A stretch of DNA of 33,738 nucleotides from Nemertoderma westbladi (taxonomy: Eukaryota > Xenacoelomorpha > Nemertodermatida > Nemertodermatidae). Made by a program: the position numbers and the translations under genes. The stretch lies in contig JAUCBJ010002376.1 of assembly GCA_032718475.1 (NCBI GenBank), forward strand, positions 1 to 33,738, in the 5' to 3' direction. Below are positions 1-12,100 of this stretch, piece by piece (within the stretch, counting starts at the first letter, position 1; every line of letters starts with the position of its first letter). Below the pieces are notes generated by a model, which did not search any database, was not told the origin of the DNA, and saw only the letters and a list, made by a program, of their open reading frames with translations.

Positions 1-27
1 GTAAATAATCTTGTACAATTATCTCAC

Positions 28-168
28 CTTGTATTGATTCAACAAGGATGGCACCCAACCCGGTTGGCACTGGTAACTAACTCTATCTCCGTGACGAATC
101 ATCAATAAATTGTTGGACATTATAACTCCATTATACGGAGGCGGGAATGGTCTTCCGCAGGCAGGGAC
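28..168 (-). CDS. CCP gene exon: first half of third sushi module
   Basis: This 47-codon exon is open throughout, with phase 0 at both ends. The acceptor is the AG at 170-169 after a T-rich stretch, and the donor is GTGAGA from 27 downwards. The peptide begins [14 protein letters not shown] and contains [12 protein letters not shown]. This is the CCP pattern of a first Cys, a proline-rich strand, then the Y-x-C-x-x-G-W segment round the second Cys. The third and fourth Cys must lie in an exon beyond the left edge. It was missed as an ORF because it has no start codon and is short. Confidence 0.8.
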
Positions 169-3100
169 CTACAAATTGTATTAAATGATACGAAACAATT
201 TAGTTGTGAGATTATAACGTAATACTATGATGTCTGCCAGACATTTTCGTACAATGGGGAAGGAAGCAAATTAAATTAAATTAATGACTAAGACTAATCC
301 AAAACCGAATACATTCATATTCGCGCATCCATTTCCCATGAAACGTATTCATTATATTGTTTTCACCACTTCTTCCCACACCTTCATCATTAGGCCAATG
401 AGAGAGAATTGTCTGCCCATAGACCTAATGATAGAAGTGAGACTAGTAGGGGTGAAATCTCACTATCTTCGCCCCCTAATAAGTTAAAGAATCCTATTAT
501 TATTGGTGCCCTTTTTCTTATTCTTACCTGCCCAGCATTCATGCACGTATATTTGACAGGTGTCCAACCATTTTGTGTACATACTGTTACTACGTTTCCT
601 ATGGCAACAAGACCACCAGTACAGCCGTATCGAACCTTCGCGCCAATTGTTGTTGTGGCTAAAAGTAAAAGTAAATTTAAAGTTTTCTTCGGCCGTTAGG
701 CCACGGATTACGCAAAAAAGTGTTATGATGACTTATTTCCAGTGCGGTCCCCCCAGAACTATACTGACAAGAGGAAACTCTAATGCCGATTTAGCTACCA
801 CTTAGGGATGCAAGGCTGCCGAACCATCATGGCCATTCATGCCGAAACAAAAAACTCCCCTGGCCCAGGCCAGGATGCAGAGCTCAAGCCTGTAGACTAT
901 AATTAATTTGAAATTATAATAAATTATTTTATTCTTAAATTATTACTTTTTCTCCCGAATATACCAAAAAAAGTGGGAGAGAGTTTTTTTCGTGGTAAAA
1001 AAGGAAACCATAGGATTGCATTGAATTTACTTATTTTGCCGGGGGAAAAAACAAAATAAAGAAATTAAGTAAAATAAGTAAATATGAAAATATTTTTGGT
1101 GGGATTTCTTAAATATAACCAAATGTGCTATTGAAGTACTGAAGTATAAAAAGTTGCACGTAATTTGATCACAATAAATGCGCATTACAACTTTAAGTTA
1201 TTACTTTAGTTTCTGCACGCGAACACCAAAACAAAACTCAATAATATTAAATATTGTTATATGTATTTCAGTTGCACTCCACAGTACTTAAGTCATAAAT
1301 ATTCGAGAAAATTATATTATTTAACTTTGAGTAAAGTATTAAATAAAAAAATAAATAAAAATAAATTTTCAAAAACCACTGTTTTTTTCGTAAAACAAGT
1401 TATTATAAACAGATAAAAATAATTGCAAAACTACAACAACTGCTCGAATTTTGCTTTTGCAGACACAACAAGCTTTGATTTGATTCCTAAAACTTGAAAA
1501 TGTAATTTCGAGATCATTGCCTTTAAAGTTTGAACGACCCCGGGCAAAACTGTCCGTCAAGATATAAGAATCTAATCTCTGTTAATGTATTTATATCTAT
1601 CCATAAGAAAGCACAATTATTTAATATGTTTTCATTAAATCCAATTTCCAGTAGAATTTCTACATGAATATATGACCAACAATAATTATTTATTACATGG
1701 GAAGGAAACAAGTATAATTTTTTTCATTATTCTCGAGGCATTTTATTTACCGAGCGTTAGCGAGGTTAATAAATGGTCGAGATAATATTGAAAAAAAAAA
1801 GGTTTCTTTGCCCATGTAGTAATTTAATTCTTAAATTGGTACTTTTTTGTTGCTCAATTCTTTAATAAAACATAGAGCGATATACAGTCATCAGTATCGG
1901 TAGTGTTACAAAATAAATTGAACTTACCCCCAAGTATTTTACTATATTGCTTTAGCTAAAAACTAACAATTTAAGAGTAAAATAACAATTATTATTCTTT
2001 TTTTCGGCATCAACCATAACCAAGGACTTCGAGAACATATAGTATAGGCTCTAAAGGCTCCCCTTTCTATATAGCTGCTGCCCGAAGGTAGGGGTGGACG
2101 CTACCATCCACCCCCTTGCTTGTTTTGCTCACAGTAATTCAACTGGGTACTCATTTTATCGACCCTGCAGGGGATAAAAGGCTGAGTTGACCATGGCGGG
2201 GTTCGAACCTACAACCAATAGATTTCCGCCCCGGCACTCAAGAAGTCAAGATGAAGGCGGAAAATGTAAAATCAATATTCATATGTACACGTACAGTCTG
2301 CGTGTTCCTGTCGATAAATAATCTCAATATCAAATCTCATGAAAATCACGCCAGTTGTTGTTGACTTACAACTATTTCAGAAAATTACTATAATTATAAC
2401 AATATTTGGACTAAATAGGGTATCGGTATAAAATATGTGAAATATATTACAAGTTAAATTATAAATATTAAAATTGTATAGATATTATTGTGTAAATAAA
2501 TTCCGTACGGTTTCCGCTGTAGAATGCAGTATTTATCGTACCGGTAGTACTCTATCTAGATGTTGATGGGTATTAAGCCCAATACGATACAGTTGCACTT
2601 ACAATAGTTTCAGTATCTGCTGCAAGCAAGTCTGCACCTACAGAAGTAGCATACAGGACAAGCCTATTACTGTATTAATTGCTATTAGTATTTAAAAGTA
2701 TTGTAAAGTACATGAGTAACTTCTCATAAACTCGCGGAGGGGCAGATTCGCCTGGGACACCGGTACGTTAGCCGTAGGTATTCTTCAGTTACTAGAGTAG
2801 GCTTAGCTAACAAACTATGGTGCTTATTGTACTACAGTAAGTAGGAAGGTTTGGGCATAAAGCTGTGTTAATAAACAACTTCAAATGCCAATCTGCCAAT
2901 GGGGAAGGTCCAAACAGTATTGGTCTGACTGAACCTGCTGACTGTTGAGGCTAGATTGTTGGGATAATCCGCGCTAGCAGAATTACGAAATCGCCCTTGC
3001 CAGGGCAGCAGGGCATGACTGGTCCTCTCTGTTGCAACTTGCAACAGCCCAGTGTGAGATCCTGCTTCACACTAAAGCTGAGCAACAGGTACGAGGTTCT

Positions 3101-6100
3101 CGCCTCTGAGGCAACAGATCAATGCGAGGGCTATAGGGCTACTGCCTTCACAGAAGCAATGCAGCTCTAGCTGCAAAAACAGTACCTGTATACCCTAAAA
3201 ACAGGAAAAAGGCCTCCTGGACTGACCACAGAATTTGGAGGTGCCGAAATGACCTCTCTAAGGCGCAGGATGTGTCCCGCCGACTCGGACAGCCAATGAT
3301 GCAGTTAAGGCTGCATCTAGGTCCCTTAACAGACAGTACTCTGATAATCTGAAGGAGCTTATCAATAAGCAGGTTGATGTCATTAACAATGCTGATGACA
3401 GCAGGCAATCAGCCCAGGCATGGAAATCAATAAGCCTGATCACTGGGAGGAAAAGCCAACCAACCACCAAGGTTACAGCTGAATCTCCAGCTGAACCCCT
3501 GAAAGGTTGGAAGGACCACTTTAAGAAGCTTCTACACATTTACACAGGGACGGATTATGGATTTTCGGGCCCCCGGCAGTCGCAACTTAAGGGCCCCAAA
3601 CCCCCTCCCCCGAAAACGAAAAACCAATTGCAAAAATTGTTTGACCTCGTTGGTAAAAATAAGTAACGCTGGTGATATTTTTTTCAAATAAAACAATATA
3701 TTCGATGTATATACGTAACAGAAATCACTGTGGACAGAATAGTTGAATTTCGCTAAATTGAAAATCAGTGAAAAAAGCGGTGAAAAGTTAATTATTTTAA
3801 ATAATTTTAATTTTTTCCTCAAATTACACCATCCAAAAGACATCAATTCTATATTTAGGAACGACTGCCATACTGACAGCGTACACGCGTTGGGTAGTGA
3901 CTAGAGACATACTGAAAAATAATGTGTGACTTTGATTGGGATATAATAATTTTGAAAATATAAAGGTAAATCAATAAATTAGTCAACAATTACTTTAAAA
4001 AAAATTTCCTTGCATTGTGACTACTGAATGATTTCAGATAAATCTAATTGAAAAGTAAATTAAATGTTAATTGTAATAAATACAGTAATTTTTTAATTTA
4101 CTATTATTTCAAATCGACCATTTTGCTAACGTTTTCCGTCAAGCATTACTTTACACTTTCAACATTTTTTTAAACACTTTAAAAATTCTATGGGACACTG
4201 TGCTCTGAATGGTGCTATATGGTGAGACTCTAAATATTTATACAGCCAGAAATTAATAAATAAATGAGGTTGTTTTATCACTTTATCAGTGAGATGATGT
4301 TCGGTAAATTTCTTCCAACTCGCGGGCCCCTTCCAACTTACGGGCCCCCGGCAGCTGCCCCTGTTGCCCCCCCCCCCCCCCCTTAATCCGTCCCTGCATT
4401 GACAGGGAATTGCCTGATACCTTTGGGGTACATCATGTATCTGAGTCTGCGCTCACAGATATCCCCATTGGTGACACCTCCTTTGCTGACATCAAGACTG
4501 CAGCTAGGAGCATCAAGACCAATCGTGCCAGTGGAGTAGATGGCGTGCCCCCTGAGGTCTTTAAAATTCCTGAGTGCTTGGAGCTCATTCACCCCATTAT
4601 TGTGGACATGTATAGGACAAAGAGAGTCCCTCAAGAACTGAAAACAAATAAGTTGGTGCCTGTCCCAAATAAGGGCAACCTAACAACCCGTGGAGAGACT
4701 CGATGTTGAGAGACTGTTATGTGGGGACGAAAATTGGTTCCGCAAAGGTCATGGAACCATGGAGCCTATTCTGGCACGCAGAAGGATAATTGAAAAGTTA
4801 TCAATAAAGAAAGACAGACAAATAGCTATTTTCTTTGTTGACTTATTTAAAGCCTTCGACTCAGTCTCCCGATCACGTATGTTCACCATAGCTGCATGGA
4901 TGGCCCACCCTAGTATTCAGCTGTTTAGGACTTCTTGATATAAACCTAAATGCACTCCTTTCAATGGCATCACTAAATGGCCCCGGCGCATATTTTAATA
5001 AATTATGGGATACCGTGACCAGCCTGCATTTTTCGCAATTTCTTTTTAATGACTACGAGAAGGAATTTTCATTAAAACGAGAATTTAGTGTAAAATTTAT
5101 TTTTTATAGCCACCCTTAAACCAACCATATCCATACGAAGTAGCAAAATGTATTAATTTAGGCAGCCTGTTTAAATTATCCACGATATATTCATTCTGGA
5201 ATGTATGGATGACAAGGAGTGTTCTATTTTCAAATCCCCATTTTCTGCAAAATCCACATTTTGGAATGACACGACATGCCCTTGCGATTTCTCTTCTCCA
5301 ACCGGTGAATTAATCTGGTCCGCATATGGGGATGCATTCACAGATGCTGCTGGGCCTGCATTCACAGATGCTACAGGGGATGTATTCACAGATAAAGCAG
5401 GGGATGCATTCACAGAAACATCAGGGGATGCATTCACAGATCTAGGATGTAAAGCTGAGAATGGAGTTACATCTGGGGCTCTTGACTCTGAAACGTCTGC
5501 AACCGAATCTACAATCGCGCATCGCAGCTGTAGGTGGAGCAGCGCATCAGATGCGACATTGAAACGGTTGGTGACTAAATATGGGTATCAGTGTTGGAAT
5601 CGAGTTGCTAAAGGATTTAAGAACAGGTCAGCACGGAGTTGCCATGAACGATGGAGAAAATTGAAGAGAGACGAGGCAATTTGTAAGAAGCGCACGATAA
5701 AATCTAAATTTGGGAATGGTAATTGGACCAAAGAAGAGGATGATAAGGTTGTAGAGTTGGTGCGCAAATACGGTCCACGGCGGTGGACTCTGATATGTAA
5801 ATACATCACGGGGCGGGTTGGAAAGCAGTGTCGTGAGCGCTGGCATAATCATTTAAACCCCGAACTTAAAAAGGCGAAATGGTCCTTGGCCGAGGATCGC
5901 ATTATCTACTATGCTCACAAAAAGTTTGGCAACAAATGGGCAGACATTGCTAAACTGTTGCCCGGACGAACTGATAATGCTATTAAGAACCACTGGAACA
6001 GTACATTGCAAAGACTGCTGGAGGAGGGGGGATGCACCATGAACGATCGTCTGCCAGACCCACAACCATCGCCTTTCACCTGCAACGATGTTATAAACAT

Positions 6101-9100
6101 CTCGGGAGAGGAACTAGAAGAGTTGGAGCCTATCGCTATCATTATGAGCGACGATGGGCGACATATTCCAGTGCTGAAGAAAGTCAATTTTGAAAGCCAT
6201 TTAGGTGAGGAATTTTGCGATCCTGAAAATTTCGATTCTTTTATTAACGAAATTTCAACCACAAAATCGAAGTTTTACGCGATGGAACCACTGTCCCCCA
6301 CTAAAGAGTCAGTATCAGAAATTATACCATCAGAGCCTCAGCTAATATCAAACGATCAACACTCCCAATATGAGGCAGACCATGAGCAAATATCACAAGG
6401 GTCATCTTACAGGCCAATTCTAAACAATTCGACCTCCAATGGTATAAATTGGCAATATGCGGAATCATTCAGAAACGAGAATGGTTTGCCTTTATATGAC
6501 CCAATCCCACCACTTAATACATTAAGTGAACCACTTTCCGATCAAGAGCCTTTGTGTGAGCCGTTCTCTCAACAAGGACCATTCTTTGAACCAATATCAC
6601 ATTTTGCGTCATTCTATGAACCTGCCCCTCATTATGAACCATTCTCACAACAGGAACACATCTATGAGCCAATCTACAATCAAGGCACTTCATCTGCACA
6701 AGGGTATCATAACGGACAATTACCTGACCTGGGCGTCCTCCATGGTTATTTACCCAACCACGGTCCATTACAAGGGCAAACATATGGCCCGTTAACTCAA
6801 CCTGTACCGCAGGATGGGCCATTCAATTACTCCGCATTCCAAGGGCGGTCTATGTCTAAACCGTTATCACCATCTCTATCATATGACCCCCGCTTCAAAA
6901 AAATATCAACATCCCAACCGGTCCTACCCAACGAATTACCTACAATGCCAGTTTCCCCAACGTTCTATCTAAGGTGTCCAATAGAAACCGTAGCTAAAGA
7001 AAAACCGTTTAGTGAGATATCCACCTCTGGGCAAGATAATACTTCATATTCCTCTGTAATGTCACAACCTAAAGCTCATCAATATATTGAGAGCCCTGTA
7101 GTCAATCGTCCCTCCGAAGAAATTAATCGAAAACCTCTGCCAATGTTTAAATTCAAAGGATGTTCTAGAAAGGATTGGAATGCCTCTAACAGGGTCTGTA
7201 TGACATACAACTCTACGGGCAACCATGTGCCCGGTGAGTGGGCCTATAAACCTCGCAAATATTATTCCTGCAACGATAACGTTTGGAATAAACGCGGTTC
7301 TAAGAAGGATAGTAAGTTCTCTCCGTCGCTAGTTCTCAGGGGTCGGTCATATAATTCTGAAGTTTTAAAGCTACCAGTGTTGAAGCTCGAAACTTATATT
7401 CAAAATAAAACTACGAAACCGAAACGAACCTAGTTATCGGGATTAATTCAAGCTGCTAAGATTCCGCCACAGGATGTTTTTTCGCTTGTTTTTGATGAGT
7501 TAACTTAACAATAAATAATTGTCGTCGTCCCCGTTGGATACGCTACATCCTATGATATGTAATGCAGTAAAGTTTATATTTTAAGTTGGTTTGATATTCT
7601 CGGAAGGACCATAATTAATTAGTTGTTCGTATAATTTAGGAAACTTATAACTTATTCACGTGGCCGGTATTTCGGCCAATATGTCACAACATGTTTTGTC
7701 ACAACAGGCACTACATTTTATGATAACACTTGACACTACCAATTGACAATTTGGCCTACTGTAAGTGATCCAATCACTTACAAACAAAATAACTTTTTTT
7801 AGAAAACAAAAAAATCTGCGACCAAGGCGAAACAAACCTTTCTATGCCCAACCGGTAACTTTTTTAGGTTAGTTTAGATCTAATTTTGATGACAGGGTAA
7901 AAAATTTTGGTTTTTTTTTCAAACATAAAACGTGGTTCCATAGTCTGCTACGGGCACAGCAACTTCACTGGTTACCGTAGTCTGGTTACCGTCTAAATAA
8001 GTGATTTCTACACTTTTGTACATATTTGTTAAGTTACACTAGGTAGGTATATTCGTGTATTTCTGTCTTCTGTGTATATTACATATATTAACGTACTACA
8101 GTTGTTTTTTAATTTTATTTTTATTTTTTTTTTTAATTTTATTAGGATTTTATTTTTTTTTAATGCACATTTAAATAATAATAATAATAAAATACATGAC
8201 ATAATACAATTAACGAACATACAATTAACGTACTACAGTTGTCGGTATATAATTTATTTATAGTCACAGTAAATAAATAGTTTCAGTATTTATTTTTTAA
8301 AACGGGTTTCTATATCGATTGTAATATTGTATGTTGTGCAACAGTCGGGTAATTATTTGGTTTTATTTGGGTTTTGTATTTTTATTAATCTTGCCTTGAT
8401 GTTGTTTTTTGTGTATTTTGTATATTAATAATTATAGGCCTACAGCTGTTATTTTTTCATTGTCTGGTAGTTCAATAGGGTTTGTGCGCAAAAAATAGTT
8501 GGGCTAGAAACAATCGAATAAGGGGTAACCCAGGTGACCTGAATCGAGAGGCGGGGTGGGGTGTGTGTGATTTTTGTAAAAACAAGTGGAAACGGTCGAA
8601 ATGACGGGTTTAAGTAAGCCCGGGAAGCCAATTTTGAAAATCGGCTGTGATTGGCTGCTGAAGTGAGCTAGAACACTAGCAGCCTAGCTTTACAAACTGA
8701 TCTGATAATTCTTATCTTGGTTTCTATGGATGGAGATTTTCGATTGATTCAAGTTGAGTTGAGTTAAGTTTATTATTTATTAGAAAATCCAAGTGTTCAA
8801 TTAAAATTCGCACAACCAACAAATTATGTCACATTTTTGAAAGTGAGACTGATTATTATTATAATATTATTATTATTTGTCTGTTGGTAAATGTCAATTT
8901 GAAAAAAAATTACTTCTGGTAGACGACTGAAATAGCATTGCTAGTTCTTCAGACGCTTCCGCAGAATAAATTTGGATTATTAAAAGTTGGTGTGAAGAAA
9001 AAGTAAATAGGTAGAAAGGTAGAACAAGCTAATGAAGCACAGTTCAGAGAGATTCCAGCCGCGGTAGTACATAACAGTTTTGATAAAATTGACAAACTTA

Positions 9101-12100
9101 CGTAATCTGAAACGAAATTGTGTACGACATAATCAGTGGTTTCAAGTATAACAATAGTTGGAAATTGAGCCAGAGCAATAATGGTTGAATGATTCATTAT
9201 AAGGCCCAAATAAATTCTGCTCAGACAACAGCTTTAAGATGCAACCCCTAAGAGGTTTTGGTTTAGTTTTTTTAAAACACAGATCTACTGGAAATTGACC
9301 GGAGATTGGCACTTTACAACTTTAGAGGACATTACAGCATCGTATTGGCCTGTACATTTAGTATTGTATTTGGTGTTAGTAGTTAAAAATTGGAGTTTAG
9401 AGGGTTCCAATGAATCAAATACACATTTAATCTCAATCATTTTACACGTGGCTTATTAATTGAAAGCTCTGTCTTACGCATCTTTTGACACTATAATTAT
9501 TAATTTCATGAAAAATTAATAATTAATTCATTAATATTAATTCATAATTAAATTCATGATGAGAAAAATTCATAAAATGCTATTCACAATTTATTTTAAA
9601 CTCGGCAGTTACAGATTAATAATAACATTAAACTTGTAATACCGGTCAGTCGGTACTATAATAATTGGCAGTAGGCTACTCAGCTCCTTGGAAAATTAAA
9701 ATGTATACCGGTCACCGGTAGTGTAAGCCGTAAGCAATACAGCAATACTCACATACTACAATGCAATAGGCCGATAGGGCGGGCTGCAATCTGCTGAGTT
9801 TACAATTTTTAACAACATTTTATCAATGTTCCTCATCATGAATTTAATTAATTTTAGTGTCAAAAGACGCGCAAGACTCTCCGCTTTCAATTGATATAAG
9901 CCACGTGTGAAATGATTGAGATTTAATGTGTATTAGAATCGATCGAAAATCTCTCCCCATAGAAACTAAGATAAAAAATTATCAGATCACTTTGTAATGA
10001 CGTCAAATATTTATTTAGCAGCCAATCACAGTTGATTTTCAAAATTGGTTTCCCGGCTTACTTAAACGCGCCATTTCGAACGTTTCCTCGTGTTTTTAGA
10101 AAAAAACAAATCTCGCCACTCGATTCGGGCGCCTTGTTACCCCTTATTCGATTGTTTCTAGCCTAACAATGTTTTCGCGCACCAAACCTATTGTAGCAGT
10201 TTATGATAACGCAATGGGCAGTGAAAGCTGTGAATTACAAATGTTTTTCTACGTTATCAGTTTATTACTTTGTTTACAAATTTATTATTTATGAGGTCAC
10301 ATTATCGGTCCATTCATATCGATGGTTTCATTGTAATTCAGTTATATTTAAAAAGTTAATATTTTATTTTTACACGTTGTTTAGTTTTTCTGGATTTTGG
10401 GATATTTTCTTTGTTTTATTACACATTTTGGAATTCTGATTCGAAAAACTAATTCGCCAATCGCCAATATTCAGTATTACTTGTTGAACTAAATGTTTAA
10501 GTTATTTTATTATGTTAAGTACACGTGTATATTTGGAGTGTTTATTTTACTTTGTGTTGCTTGTTTTAAGTCTGTTATTTTTGTGTCTGTTTTTATCTGT
10601 TTGACTTCCTCAGTTACTAGGCCTTGTTTTGAGATAAATTATTCTTACGAACTATATTTACTAAAAAGAAACATTATAATGTTGAGTCTTTATACGTTAA
10701 AATCGTGAACCGACGTTTCTATAAATACGTAGATCAGCAACTTATTTTCCTAAAATACCAAGGACTACTAATAACTGGATCCCCGACCTAGCTGTATACA
10801 TACATATCGTCCAGTTTCACAATGATCTGGATCTCCGACCTAGCTGTACATACATATATCGTCCAGTTTGACAATGATCTGGATCCCAGACCTAGCTGTA
10901 TACATACATATCGTCCAGTTTCACAATGATCTGGATCTCCGACCTAGCTGTACATACATATCGTCCAGTTTGACAATGATCTGGATCTCCGACCTAGGTG
11001 TACATACATATCGTCCAGTTTGAAAATGATCTGGATCCCCGACCTAGCTGTATACATACATATCGTCCAGTTTCACAATGATCTGGATCTCCGACCTAGC
11101 TGTACATACATGTCGTCCAGTTTGACAATGATCTGGATCTCCGACCTAGCTGTACATACATATCGTCCAGTTTGACAATGATCTGGATCCCCGACCTAGC
11201 TGTACATACATATCGTCCAGTTTGACAATGATCTGGATCCCCGACCTAGCGTACATACATATCGTCCAGTTTGACAATGATCTGGATCTCCGACCTAGCT
11301 TTACATACATATCGTCCAGTTTCACAATGATCTGGATCTCCGACCTAGCTGTACATACATATCGTCCAGTTTCACAATGATCTGGATCTCCGACCTAGCT
11401 GTACATACATATCGTCCAGTTTGACAATGATCTGGATCCCCGACCTAGCTGTATACATACATATCGTCCAGTTTCACAATGATCTGGATCTCCGACCTAG
11501 CTGTACATACATATCGTCCAGTTTGACAATGATCTGGATCCCAGACCTAGCTGTATACATACATATCGTCCAGTTTCACAATGATCTGGATCTCCGACCT
11601 AGCTGTACATACATATCGTCCAGTTTGACAATGATCTGGATCTCCGACCTAGGTGTACATACATATCGTCCAGTTTGACAATGATCTGGATCCCCGACCT
11701 AGCTGTACATACATATCGTCCAGTTTGACAATGATCTGGATCTCCGACCTAGCTGTACATACATATCGTCCAGTTTGACAATGATCTGGATCCCCGACCT
11801 AGCTGTATACATACATATCGTCCAGTTTCACAATGATCTAGATCTCCGACCTAGCTGTACATACATATCGTCCAGTTTGACAATGATCTGGATCCCAGAC
11901 CTAGCTGTATACATACATATCGTCCAGTTTCACAATGATCTGGATCTCCGACCTAGCTGTACATACATATATCGTCCAGTTTGACAATGATCTGGATCCC
12001 AGACCTAGCTGTATACATACATATCGTCCAGTTTCACAATGATCTGGATCTCCGACCTAGCTGTACATACATATCGTCCAGTTTGACAATGATCTGGATC

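Noticed and set aside
2190-2260. tRNA gene at the GGTTCGAACC word
   Set aside because: The T-arm does not pair, and there is no A box or acceptor stem. It fits a decayed SINE better.
5171-5437. Minus-strand ORF with repeated NASP/SVNA words
   Set aside because: It is the antisense shadow of the MYB decapeptide repeats.
10203-10708. Two hydrophobic plus-strand ORFs, possibly small membrane proteins
   Set aside because: The T-rich composition alone explains F/Y/I/V-rich ORFs; there is no conserved motif and no start or splice support.
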